This document shows positions 37,305-45,940 of a DNA stretch of 64,000 nt, one piece after another. A program made the position numbers and the translations under genes. Within the stretch, counting starts at the first letter, position 1, and every line of letters starts with the position of its first letter. The stretch is taken from contig JAJNBD010000009.1 of the NCBI GenBank assembly GCA_021156105.1, positions 52,994 through 116,993 on the forward strand. Reading direction: 5' to 3'. Below the pieces are notes generated by a model, which was not told the origin of the DNA, did no database searches, and saw nothing but the letters and a program-made list of their open reading frames with translations. This DNA is from Gammaproteobacteria bacterium. Lineage in GTDB: Bacteria; Pseudomonadota; Gammaproteobacteria; CAISUE01.

Positions 37305-37910
37305 ATGTGGACGAAATTTATTAAACCAGTTTTTGATCGGCTATTTTCTTTGGTGTTGCTGATCCTTTTAAGCCCTATATTACTAGTTGTCTTTATTTTG
37401 ATTCGTGTGTTTCTTGGAAAACCTGCTGTTTTTAAACAACCCAGAGCAGGATTCCATGGCAGAGTGTTTATGCTTTATAAATTTCGCACTATGACGGATG
37501 CTAAAGGTGTTGATGGTAAATTGTTACCGGATAAGGATAGGTTGACAGATTTTGGAAAATTCCTTAGAGCTACAAGCTTAGATGAATTGCCGCAATTGTT
37601 TAATATTTTAAAAGGGGATATGAGCTTTGTTGGCCCTAGGCCATTATTGGCTGAGTATTTGCCGCTCTACAATGAAGAGCAAGCGCGCAGGCATCAGGTT
37701 AAGCCGGGTATTACTGGTTGGGCGCAAGTGAATGGCAGAAATGCGATTAGTTGGGAAGAAAAGTTTAAGTTGGATTGTTGGTATGTAGACCATCAATCCT
37801 TTACAATAGATAGCAAAATTTTTTGGCTTACTTTGTTGAAAGTGATTAGGAAAGAAGGGGTGAATCAGCAAGGGCAAGCAACGATGGAAAAGTTTAACGG
37901 AAGTAATTAA
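37305..37910 (+). CDS. Undecaprenyl-phosphate sugar phosphotransferase (PglC-like)
   Basis: 201 residues, the short monotopic PGT type: one N-terminal re-entrant hydrophobic helix (RLFSLVLLILLSPILLVV), then the KFRTM motif near residue 55, the catalytic Asp-Glu pair in TSLDELPQLFNILKGDMSFVGPRP, and PGITGWAQVNGR. Such enzymes move a phospho-sugar (bacillosamine, HexNAc or similar) from UDP to undecaprenyl phosphate and so start the repeat unit. Gene context with PglD- and PglE-like proteins favours a 4-amino sugar substrate, by inference. Confidence 0.94.
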   Translation: MWTKFIKPVFDRLFSLVLLILLSPILLVVFILIRVFLGKPAVFKQPRAGFHGRVFMLYKFRTMTDAKGVDGKLLPDKDRLTDFGKFLRATSLDELPQLFNILKGDMSFVGPRPLLAEYLPLYNEEQARRHQVKPGITGWAQVNGRNAISWEEKFKLDCWYVDHQSFTIDSKIFWLTLLKVIRKEGVNQQGQATMEKFNGSN

Positions 37911-37919
37911 GGGGTAAGT

Positions 37920-38168
37920 ATGCAAAGCCATAATGAACAAAGATTAAAGGAAGTTTTTTCACGCGTTTTTTCTGTGCCTGTTGAAACTATTAATGATGAT
38001 GTGAAATATCGAGAAACGAAAAATTTTACTTGGGATTCTATTATGCATATGTCATTAATTGCAGAAATAGAAAATGAGTTTGGCATTATGTTAGAAACAG
38101 ATGACGTAATTGATATGTCAAGTTTCTTAAAAGCAAAGGAAATTGTGGCAAAGTATGTCAATGATTAA
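37920..38168 (+). CDS. Acyl carrier protein
   Basis: 82 residues. The phosphopantetheine attachment site is Ser40 in NFTWDSIMHMSLI, followed by the acidic helix EIENEFGIML that docks partner enzymes, all at ACP spacing. It differs from fatty-acid AcpP (no DSLD motif), so it is a dedicated carrier. It lies 9 bases after the PGT gene and overlaps the reductase. Its partners are likely the AMP ligase at 38910 (loading) and the SDR between them. Confidence 0.92.
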   Translation: MQSHNEQRLKEVFSRVFSVPVETINDDVKYRETKNFTWDSIMHMSLIAEIENEFGIMLETDDVIDMSSFLKAKEIVAKYVND

Positions 38169-38913
38169 GCTTGATTTTTCAGAACAAGTTATTTGGATTA
38201 CGGGCGCCTCGCGTGGTATTGGAAGAGCAGCAGCATTGCTGTTTGCACAAGCTAATGCTAATTTAGTTCTCTGCTCAAGATCTATTGAATCTTTAACACA
38301 GCTGCGAGAAGAGGTCTTGGCAATAAGTGGTTTAGAGCCTTTATGCCTTGCTTATGACGTGGCAGATTTAAAAGCTGTAAAATCAACAGGTCAGCAGATA
38401 TTGGCTAAGTTTAAGCGCTTGGATGTATTAGTAAACAATGCTGGGATTTTACAAGATGCCTTATTAGGCATGATTAGTGAGCCCCAGCTTTTTCAAACGT
38501 TAAATGTGAATTTAGCGGCAGTCATTGAACATATGCAGATCGCGTCACGTTTAATGCAGCGTCATAAAAAGGGTAGCATCATTAATGTCAGTTCAATTAT
38601 TGGTCGCGTTGGCAATGTAGGGCAGGTTGTCTATGGTGCTTCCAAGGCGGGTGTAATTGGGGCTACACTATCTGCAGCAAAAGAGCTTGCGCCTTCTAAT
38701 ATTCGTGTTAATGCGATTGCCCCTGGTTTTATTGATACAGAGATGGCCAGAAGTATTTCCCCAGAAAAATTTCAAGAACGCTTAAATAGTATCAAAATGG
38801 GGCGGATTGGTGACCCTCAAGAAGTCGCAGGCGTTGTTTTATTTTTAGCATCAAGTTTATCTTCTTATGTAACGGGCCAAGTTATTGGCGTTGATGGTGG
38901 AATGCTTATATGA
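38155..38913 (+). CDS. FabG-like short-chain reductase
   Basis: 252 residues from the ATG at 38155; ATG 38161 and TTG 38143 are alternatives, all overlapping the ACP gene. Classical SDR: WITGASRGIGRAA, NNAGILQDA, Ser in INVSSIIG, YGASK (Tyr-x-x-x-Lys) and VNAIAPGFIDTEMA. It resembles 3-oxoacyl-ACP reductases, and its place between an ACP and an AMP-dependent ligase suggests it acts on an ACP-bound keto or hydroxy acid. It overlaps the ligase by four bases. Confidence 0.88.
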   Translation: MSMIKLDFSEQVIWITGASRGIGRAAALLFAQANANLVLCSRSIESLTQLREEVLAISGLEPLCLAYDVADLKAVKSTGQQILAKFKRLDVLVNNAGILQDALLGMISEPQLFQTLNVNLAAVIEHMQIASRLMQRHKKGSIINVSSIIGRVGNVGQVVYGASKAGVIGATLSAAKELAPSNIRVNAIAPGFIDTEMARSISPEKFQERLNSIKMGRIGDPQEVAGVVLFLASSLSSYVTGQVIGVDGGMLI

Positions 38914-40304
38914 GTTTTTGGGAGTTAGCAGCTTATTCGCCAGATGGGATCGTTATCGATTGCCATGCGACAGGCAGCTGGAGTAAGCAAAAGCTAACTC
39001 AGTTGGTCGACTCAATTAAGCGCTATCTTCCAGCAATAAAAAATACTATGGGGCTCATTATTGGCGATAATCAGCTTGCTTTTATTGCAACTTATCTTGC
39101 CGCGCTACAGTGTAGGCAAGTTCCTCTTTTGCTGTCTGGTAAAACATCGACAGAATTAATTGAATACTTTATTCAGGGTTATCAACCTACGTGGCTAATG
39201 CTTCCAGCTCAGCTTAATATTGTTTCACAGGATTTTACTGTTGTTTGGTCTGATTTAGGTTATCAACTGCTACTTAAACAGCACTGCGATGAAAATAGCG
39301 AAATCCACCCTGATTTAGCATTACTGCTTTCTACTTCGGGAACAACAGGAAGTCCTAAGCTTGTGCGCTTAAGCTATCGCAATCTCGAGGCAAATGCTAG
39401 ATCTATAGCAGAATATTTGAAACTTGATGAAACTGAGCGGCCGATCACGAATCTACCTTTATATTACTCATATGGGCTTTCTGTTTTAAATAGCCATTTA
39501 CTGGTCGGTGCTAGAATACTTTTAACTGATCAGGCAATTACTTCACGTGATTTTTGGACTTTTGCTAAAGAAAAATCACTCACTTCTCTCGTTGGGGTTC
39601 CTTATACCTACCAGGTTTTACGCCAGTTGCGTTTCAATACAATGCAGTTACCAAGTCTCCGTTACATGACTCAGGCAGGTGGAAAAGCACAAGAAGACTT
39701 ATTAAGCTTTTTTGCGGCATGGAGTTTGGAAAAAAATCTTCCGTTTTACGTGATGTATGGGCAAACCGAGGCAACGGCACGGATGAGTTATTTGCCTCCT
39801 CACTTATTACACGAGAAAATAAACTCAGTGGGTATAGCAATTCCGCAAGGTTCTTTTTGTATTGACGGCGCAACACATGAGTTAGTATATCGTGGTCCAA
39901 ATGTGATGTTGGGTTATGCCGAAAATTTGCAGGATCTTCGCTTAGGAGATTGCATGCAAGGTGTATTAAGCACTGGGGATCTTGCTGAGCAAGATAGTGA
40001 GGGGTGTATCTATATTAAAGGGCGTCTAAAACGTTTTGCAAAATTATATGGATTGCGTATTAACTTGGATGATGTGGAAAAAGCAATTGATGCAAAGTTC
40101 AAGGTAGAAGCTGTTTGTGTGAGTGATGACAATCGGTTGTTTGTTTTTTGTATAGCAGAAACAGGTTTGCCAGCAACGCTTGCTTTGGAAATCGCACGTC
40201 TTTTAAACATTGACCCACGTTGCGTACTGATAAAAGAAATGGCGGAAGTATTACGGAATTCAAGCGGAAAAATTGCTTACCAAAAATATATGGAGCTTAT
40301 CTAA
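38910..40304 (+). CDS. AMP-dependent acyl ligase (acyl-ACP or acyl-CoA synthetase)
   Basis: 464 residues, ANL superfamily. ATP-binding motif LLLSTSGTTGSPKLVRLSY (about 130-148), YGQTEATARMSYL near residue 288, STGDLA near residue 352, hinge GRLKRFAKLYGLRINLDDVE, and the C-terminal catalytic Lys in RNSSGKIAYQKYME. It adenylates a carboxylic acid and passes it to a thiol, here most likely the ACP two genes upstream. Acid unknown. The next gene starts directly after its stop. Confidence 0.88.
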   Translation: MSFWELAAYSPDGIVIDCHATGSWSKQKLTQLVDSIKRYLPAIKNTMGLIIGDNQLAFIATYLAALQCRQVPLLLSGKTSTELIEYFIQGYQPTWLMLPAQLNIVSQDFTVVWSDLGYQLLLKQHCDENSEIHPDLALLLSTSGTTGSPKLVRLSYRNLEANARSIAEYLKLDETERPITNLPLYYSYGLSVLNSHLLVGARILLTDQAITSRDFWTFAKEKSLTSLVGVPYTYQVLRQLRFNTMQLPSLRYMTQAGGKAQEDLLSFFAAWSLEKNLPFYVMYGQTEATARMSYLPPHLLHEKINSVGIAIPQGSFCIDGATHELVYRGPNVMLGYAENLQDLRLGDCMQGVLSTGDLAEQDSEGCIYIKGRLKRFAKLYGLRINLDDVEKAIDAKFKVEAVCVSDDNRLFVFCIAETGLPATLALEIARLLNIDPRCVLIKEMAEVLRNSSGKIAYQKYMELI

Positions 40305-41369
40305 ATGTTGCTTGAACAATTAAATGCTCCATTTGAAATGAACCAGGATCAGAAGCAGCAGGTATTATTTGCTGAGTTGCTTGCGCTAACAGATCATCAT
40401 CAAGCGCACTGCTTTTATTACCAAAATTTGGTAGAAAATATTTTTGTACAGAAACATTTTAAGCAAAATGAAGATTTACCATTTTTGCCAGCACAGATTT
40501 TTAAATATTTACCTTTGAAAAGTATTCGCGAGGAAGAAGTTTTTCGTGTGCTAAATTCTAGTGGTACTACGGGTCAGCAGCCTTCACAAATTTTTCTTGA
40601 TAAAGCAGCCGCGACCCATCAAGCTAAAGTGCTTTCCAGTATTGTGACCAATTTTATTGGAAAAAAAAGATTACCCATGTTAATTGTGGATCATCCCAGC
40701 GCTGTAAAGTCTGCTGGTATGACGGCAAGGGCTGCTGCAATTCTGGGGTTCAGTAGCTTTGGTGCTCAGCACACTTATTTGCTAAGTGATGAAGATTTAA
40801 GTTTGCAAGTAGCAGCATTGCAAGCGTTTTTAGAAAAGTTTCCTCAGCAGCCTATTTTGATGTTTGGTTTTACTTTTATGATTTGGGCTTACTTGTATGA
40901 GTATTGTCAAAAGAATAATATTTTTCTTGACTTAAGCCAGGTGATATTGGTTCATGGGGGAGGCTGGAAGAAGCTTGCGAATCTCAATATTGGTAAAGAG
41001 ACATTTAAGCAGTGTTTAGCAGCACAGTTTAATTTAACAAAGGTGCATGATTATTATGGGATGGTGGAACAGATTGGTACCATCTTTATGGAATGTGAAT
41101 TTGGTAAAATGCATATTCCTTTTTTTGCAGATGTACTTATTCGTGATCCAATTCATTTTCAAGCATTAGGCGTTAATCAAACTGGCCTAATTCAAGTGCT
41201 AAGTATATTGCCTAAGAGTTATCCGGGGCATAGTATTTTAACAGAGGACTTGGGTAAGATTACGGAAATTGACGAGTGCCTCTGTGGAAGGAAAGGAAAG
41301 GTAATTGAAATCCATGGCCGGTTGCCAAAAGCTGAGGCCCGCGGCTGTAGTGATACGCATCAAAGGTAA
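40305..41369 (+). CDS. LuxE-like acyl-protein synthetase
   Basis: 354 residues of the LuxE family: NSSGTTGQQPSQIFLDK (about 84-100) forms the nucleotide loop, HGGGWKKLA lies near residue 224, the region YGMVEQIGTIFMECE follows, and the C-terminus has RGCSDT with Cys348. In LuxE a Cys close to the C-terminus carries the acyl group that LuxC then reduces. It immediately precedes a LuxC-like reductase, as in fatty-acid reductase complexes of luminous bacteria, but no luciferase genes are present. Part of an ACP/ligase/reductase cassette in a glycan locus. Confidence 0.88.
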   Translation: MLLEQLNAPFEMNQDQKQQVLFAELLALTDHHQAHCFYYQNLVENIFVQKHFKQNEDLPFLPAQIFKYLPLKSIREEEVFRVLNSSGTTGQQPSQIFLDKAAATHQAKVLSSIVTNFIGKKRLPMLIVDHPSAVKSAGMTARAAAILGFSSFGAQHTYLLSDEDLSLQVAALQAFLEKFPQQPILMFGFTFMIWAYLYEYCQKNNIFLDLSQVILVHGGGWKKLANLNIGKETFKQCLAAQFNLTKVHDYYGMVEQIGTIFMECEFGKMHIPFFADVLIRDPIHFQALGVNQTGLIQVLSILPKSYPGHSILTEDLGKITEIDECLCGRKGKVIEIHGRLPKAEARGCSDTHQR

Positions 41370-41374
41370 CTACA

Positions 41375-42613
41375 ATGAAAATTTTATTAGGCAAAAAATC
41401 TTCAGACTGGCAAAAGGACGTGGTGCAATTGCGTCAAGCTTCTTTGTCAGTTTCAAGTAATATTATGCCTTTAGCCATTGAGTTTTTAAATGCGCTTTCC
41501 CAAGAAATTTTTAAAAATCCTGAATATAAAAAATATCCAGATTTGATTAGCCTGGCATTTTGGTTAAGAAAAGCTAATTTGCTTGCATTGGTAAAGCAGC
41601 ACTTGGTGACCTCGGCGCCTAACACTTATTTGCGGCCAAGAGGGCTGGTGCTACATTTTACGCCAAGTAATGTGGATACGATGTTCCTTTATTCTTGGGC
41701 CATTGGTTTATTAACAGGAAATCAGAATATTCTTCGCTTATCCAATAGGCGTGGGCGTGTTGCAGAAATCTTGCTTGAGCTTTGTGATTATCTATTAAAG
41801 AACGCTTCAGAATATGCCAGTATTTTGAATTATAATATGTTCGTGGAATATGAACATAATGAGCATGTTACAGCTTATTTATCTCAACATTGTGATGTTC
41901 GCGTTATTTGGGGTGGCGACACAAGTGTGCAAGCAATACGTCATGTCCCTATTCCTGCGCATGCTGTTGAAGCTGTTTTTGCTAATCGTTTTTCTTTGTG
42001 CATGATAAAAGCTGATGCGCTTGTTGAAGTATCGCAGCAAGATAATCGCCTGAGTGCAATCATTGAGGGATTTGTGAATGACGCATTTTGGTTTGATCAG
42101 CAAGGCTGTTCATCGCCTAGAGCAATTATTTGGTTTGGGGATGAGGCAACTGTCTTGCAGGCGCAAAATTACTTTTGGCCTGCGGTTCGCCAATTGGTAG
42201 AGGAGCGTTTTCCGGATTTATTAACGACGCTTAGTTACCCAGTGCAGCGGTTTACTTTTTTGGCAAAAGTTGCTGCCGAAAATAAAGGTAGATTGCTAGG
42301 TAAAATAGATGACTTTCCTTTGCGTATTGAAGCACAATCCCTAGATGCAGGCTTAAGGTCTGAACATCCAGGTCTTGGGTGTTTTTATGAAATGCGCATA
42401 GATAGTCTTACAAGCGTGGCAAGCTTACTACAAAGGAAAGATCAAACACTAACGTCATTTGGCTTTTCTCAAAGTGAGCTGAATGACATTGCTATGCAGG
42501 CTTGCGGTATTGATCGTATTGTTCCTTTTGGCAAAGCTTTAGCTTTTTCGCCTCTATGGGATGGTTATAATTTGTTTCATACAATGAGTAGGTTGGTGGT
42601 TGTGGAGAGCTAA
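41375..42613 (+). CDS. LuxC-like acyl reductase (aldehyde-forming)
   Basis: 412 residues, LuxC family of the aldehyde-dehydrogenase fold: FTPSNVDTMFLYSWAIGLLTGN (about 95-116, cofactor side), RLSNR, WGGDTSVQAIR near 179-189, and the catalytic Cys245 in DQQGCSSPRAI. It would take an acyl group from the LuxE-like partner and reduce it with NADPH to the aldehyde. Its stop is joined directly to the next gene's ATG. Substrate chain length unknown. Confidence 0.88.
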   Translation: MKILLGKKSSDWQKDVVQLRQASLSVSSNIMPLAIEFLNALSQEIFKNPEYKKYPDLISLAFWLRKANLLALVKQHLVTSAPNTYLRPRGLVLHFTPSNVDTMFLYSWAIGLLTGNQNILRLSNRRGRVAEILLELCDYLLKNASEYASILNYNMFVEYEHNEHVTAYLSQHCDVRVIWGGDTSVQAIRHVPIPAHAVEAVFANRFSLCMIKADALVEVSQQDNRLSAIIEGFVNDAFWFDQQGCSSPRAIIWFGDEATVLQAQNYFWPAVRQLVEERFPDLLTTLSYPVQRFTFLAKVAAENKGRLLGKIDDFPLRIEAQSLDAGLRSEHPGLGCFYEMRIDSLTSVASLLQRKDQTLTSFGFSQSELNDIAMQACGIDRIVPFGKALAFSPLWDGYNLFHTMSRLVVVES

Positions 42614-43240
42614 ATGACGAAGGATTTAATTATTGTTGGTGCAAGTGGTTTTGGTCATGAGATAGCTTGGGTCGCTAAAACCGCAGGATTTAATGTGCTT
42701 GGTTTTTTAGATGATAACGCAGCAGGAGAGCATATTCTTGGTAAGGTAGCCAGCTGGCAAGCGTTTCGTGAGAAATTATTTTTTATCGCGATTGGCAACC
42801 CTCGTATAAGAAAGAAAGTTTTTAAAAACCTTGTTAGTGGAGGAGAAATAAAATTCGCGACTATTATTTCTCCCAATACCATCATTGCACCAGGAAGCAA
42901 AATTGGTGCAGGATCAGTGGTTATGCCTGGTGCTATTATTAGCGTCAATAGTTGTATTGGCGATCAAGTCATTATTAATCTTTCTGCTTCTATTGGCCAT
43001 GATGTAACTGTTGGAAATTTTGTTAGCATTAATCCTCAGGCAGCAATTTCAGGCAAGGTAACAATTGAAGAAGGAGCAGAAATTGGTACTAATTCAACAG
43101 TTGTGCAAAATATTACAATAAAAAAAGGGGCGCTAGTGACCGCTGGGGCGTTAGCTCATGCGGAAGTGCTTGACAATCAGGTACTCGTAGGGAACCCCGC
43201 TAGAGCAATGAGAAAGTTAGATGAGTGGAATGAATATTAA
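42614..43240 (+). CDS. NeuD/PglD-like sugar O/N-acyltransferase
   Basis: 208 residues. The N-terminal Rossmann-like half has LIIVGASGFGHEIAWVAKTAGF and VLGFLDDN; the C-terminal half is a hexapeptide beta-helix with the active-site His in SIGHDVTVG (about 135). The family acetylates 4-amino sugars (PglD), perosamine (PerB) or sialic acid (NeuD). Next to a PglE-like aminotransferase and a PglF-like membrane protein, a UDP-4-amino-sugar substrate is likely. Another hypothesis is that it acylates with an acyl group from the adjacent ACP cassette. Confidence 0.88.
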   Translation: MTKDLIIVGASGFGHEIAWVAKTAGFNVLGFLDDNAAGEHILGKVASWQAFREKLFFIAIGNPRIRKKVFKNLVSGGEIKFATIISPNTIIAPGSKIGAGSVVMPGAIISVNSCIGDQVIINLSASIGHDVTVGNFVSINPQAAISGKVTIEEGAEIGTNSTVVQNITIKKGALVTAGALAHAEVLDNQVLVGNPARAMRKLDEWNEY

Positions 43241-43267
43241 TTGTAAGTATGTGATAAAGGAAATATT

Positions 43268-44428
43268 ATGACTCGCTGGCCAGTATACGCAGAAGATGAA
43301 ATTCAAGCAGTAGAGCAAGTACTTCGTTCGGGTAAAGTGAATTACTGGACGGGTGAACAGGGAAAGTTATTTGAAAAAGAATATGCAGAATATTTAGGTG
43401 TTAAGCATGCTGTTGCGGTGGCAAATGGTACCAATGCGCTAGAGCTTTGCTTAATTGCATTGGGTATCGGTTCAGGTGATGAAGTGATTGTGCCATGCCG
43501 CACCTTTATGGCTAGCGCGAGTTGCGTCGTTGCTGTGGGTGCCAAACCTGTGATGTGCGATATTGATCCACAAACACAAAATCTTTCTGTGGAAACTATT
43601 AAGCCTCATCTAACACCAAATACAAAGGCGATTATTGCAGTGCATTTAGGCGGCTGGCCTTGCGATATGGAAAGTTTAATGAGTTTTGCAAAACAGCATC
43701 AGCTTTATGTGATTGAAGATTGTGCGCAAGCGCATGGCGCGCGTATTCATGGTAAGCCAGTGGGAAGTTTTGGCGATATGGCTGCTTTTTCATTTTGCCA
43801 AGATAAGATTATTACCACGATGGGTGAAGGTGGTTTGGTTGCAACAAACGATGATGTACTTTGGAAAAAAGTATGGGCCTATAAAGATCATGGCAAAGGC
43901 TATGATACCGTTTACCATGCAGAACATCCGCCGGGCTTTCGCTGGTTACATGATAATTTCGGTAGCAATTATCGTATGACGGAAGCCCAAGCCGCCGTTG
44001 GCCGTTTGCAATTAAAAAAATTAGACAGCTGGACTAAAGCACGTGAATCTTATGCAAATATTTTAGATAGTTACTTGCAAGACTCTGCGGCGCTGCGTAT
44101 TCCAAAGCCGGACAAAACCATGCAGCATGCCTATTACCGTTATTATTTATTTGTAAAACCTGAGCGGTTGAAAGAAGGCTGGTCGCGCGATCGCATTATG
44201 GCGGAAGCTAATGCAGCAGGTGTGCCTTGCTTTGTCGGTAGCTGTAGTGAAATTTATTTAGAGAAAGCATTTGCATCTCGAGGTTTTGCGCCAAAAGCAC
44301 GTTTTCCTCATGCAAAACAGTTAGGTGAAACGAGCATGGTGTTGCTAGTAGATCCTCATTATACGGAAGAGGATATACATGAGTTTGGGCAAAAAATGAA
44401 AGCTATTTTGGAGAAAGCAGTATTATGA
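43268..44428 (+). CDS. DegT/DnrJ/EryC1-family aminotransferase (PglE-like)
   Basis: 386 residues. PLP Lys180 is in FSFCQDKIITTMGEGG, a variant seen in UDP-4-keto sugar aminotransferases (WbpE, PglE groups); VIEDCAQAHGA (about 148-158) and NYRMTEAQAAVGRLQL follow the family. It may aminate a UDP-4-keto-6-deoxy-HexNAc, or, given the upstream LuxC/LuxE cassette, an aldehyde; the first is the conservative choice. It overlaps the membrane SDR gene by four bases. Confidence 0.9.
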   Translation: MTRWPVYAEDEIQAVEQVLRSGKVNYWTGEQGKLFEKEYAEYLGVKHAVAVANGTNALELCLIALGIGSGDEVIVPCRTFMASASCVVAVGAKPVMCDIDPQTQNLSVETIKPHLTPNTKAIIAVHLGGWPCDMESLMSFAKQHQLYVIEDCAQAHGARIHGKPVGSFGDMAAFSFCQDKIITTMGEGGLVATNDDVLWKKVWAYKDHGKGYDTVYHAEHPPGFRWLHDNFGSNYRMTEAQAAVGRLQLKKLDSWTKARESYANILDSYLQDSAALRIPKPDKTMQHAYYRYYLFVKPERLKEGWSRDRIMAEANAAGVPCFVGSCSEIYLEKAFASRGFAPKARFPHAKQLGETSMVLLVDPHYTEEDIHEFGQKMKAILEKAVL

Positions 44429-45939
44429 AACGCTTGTTAAATTTTGACCGAGGAATTCGCGCTGTAGCAGACTTATTAATGCTCAATGTAAGTTTTTTGC
44501 TTTCCGATATTATTATCAAAGCTTTTTTCCCGCCAGTAGGATTTCAGTGGAATCAATTTTTTTACAAATTGCCAGAGCATATTTATGGCATGATTTTGGT
44601 AAATATTATTGCACTAATCGTATTTCATATGAATGGCTTTTATACAAGAAGTCGTGCTTATCAAAGCCGGTATAAAGCATTGGTGATTGTTCAAGCCGTT
44701 TGTGTGTGTTATTTAATTTTCGGTTTTGCGAATTATCTTGTTGATTCTAATTTTATTAGTCCCGCTGTATTAATTTTATCTTGGGTCTTAAGTATTGGGT
44801 TTCTTGTTTCTGCTCGTTTGTGGTCATTAATTTGGCGCAAAGTTATTCTTAATGAGGTTGGCCAGCAAAATCGAGCTATTCAAGTGGTCAATGACAAAGA
44901 GGTGTTGGTGATTGGTGGAGCTGGTTATATTGGTTCTGCACTCTTACCTTTATTATTAGAAGAGGGTTATAGCGTTAGAATTCTGGATGCATTTATCTAT
45001 GGAGACTCGGCTATTAAACCATACTTGACTCACCCAAAAGTTAAAATTTATCGAGCGGATTTTCGTCAAATTGATAAAATCGTTGAAGCAGTTAAAGGTG
45101 TCAATTCGGTGATCCATTTGGGAGCATTAGTGGGCGACCCGGCTTGTGCCCTTGATGAGAATCTTACGATTGAAATTAATTTAATGGCAACACGCATGAT
45201 TGCGGAAGTTTGCAAAGGTTTTGGGGTACGTAATTTTATTTTTGCCAGCACTTGTTCTGTTTATGGTGCAAGCGATGACGTTTTAGATGAACGTTCTAAA
45301 TTAAATCCAGTTTCTTTATATGCGCGCAGTAAAATTGCTTGTGAAAAAATTTTATTAGAACTGGCAAGTGATAAATTTTCCCCGGTTATTTTGCGCTTTA
45401 GTACGATCTTTGGATTTTCTGGTCGGACGCGTTTTGATTTAGTTGTTAACTTATTAACCGCTAAAGCTTATATAGATCAAGAAATTACTGTAATTAATGG
45501 CGACCAGTGGCGGCCATTTTTACATGTGGAAGATGCAGCACGTTCTGTGGTGGCGGCCCTTAAAGCCCCAAGAGAGTTAGTTCATGCCCAAGTTTATAAT
45601 GTGGGGAATAATAACTTAAATTATACGCTGTTACAGATGGGAGAGTTGGTGGCGCATTTGGTTCCGAATGCAAAGTTAATTTTAAGTGAGAGCGATCAGG
45701 ATCGACGAAATTATCGCGTAGATTGCAGTAAAATTCAGCGTGATCTTAAATATTTTACCAAGTGGACATTGGAAGATGGTATTCGTCAAATGATAAAAGC
45801 ATTTGCAGAAAATAAACTTCAGGATTATAAGTCTGCAGAATATAGTAATGTGAAATCTTTAATGGAGCGTGGTGCAAAAGATCAATTATCTGCGCAATCT
45901 ATTTTAAATTTTCAAGATTTATTGATTGTTGAGGCTTAA
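44425..45939 (+). CDS. Membrane-anchored NAD-dependent epimerase/dehydratase
   Basis: 504 residues in two parts. Residues 1-145 form four hydrophobic segments, like the N-terminal anchor of PglF/CapD-type dehydratases. Residues 160-460 are an extended SDR, but with GGAGYIGSALLPLLLEEGY, GALVGDPACALDENLT, ASTCSVYG and YARSK, closer to soluble NDP-sugar epimerases than to the PglF catalytic domain (which has GAGGSIGSE). This looks like an anchor swapped onto a different SDR. Its substrate is unclear; context suggests a UDP-sugar. Confidence 0.85.
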   Translation: MKRLLNFDRGIRAVADLLMLNVSFLLSDIIIKAFFPPVGFQWNQFFYKLPEHIYGMILVNIIALIVFHMNGFYTRSRAYQSRYKALVIVQAVCVCYLIFGFANYLVDSNFISPAVLILSWVLSIGFLVSARLWSLIWRKVILNEVGQQNRAIQVVNDKEVLVIGGAGYIGSALLPLLLEEGYSVRILDAFIYGDSAIKPYLTHPKVKIYRADFRQIDKIVEAVKGVNSVIHLGALVGDPACALDENLTIEINLMATRMIAEVCKGFGVRNFIFASTCSVYGASDDVLDERSKLNPVSLYARSKIACEKILLELASDKFSPVILRFSTIFGFSGRTRFDLVVNLLTAKAYIDQEITVINGDQWRPFLHVEDAARSVVAALKAPRELVHAQVYNVGNNNLNYTLLQMGELVAHLVPNAKLILSESDQDRRNYRVDCSKIQRDLKYFTKWTLEDGIRQMIKAFAENKLQDYKSAEYSNVKSLMERGAKDQLSAQSILNFQDLLIVEA

Positions 45940-45940
45940 G

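Noticed and set aside
40305..42613. Bioluminescence genes (luxC, luxE)
   Set aside because: No luciferase (luxAB) or thioesterase (luxD) is present, and the genes sit among sugar and polymer genes.
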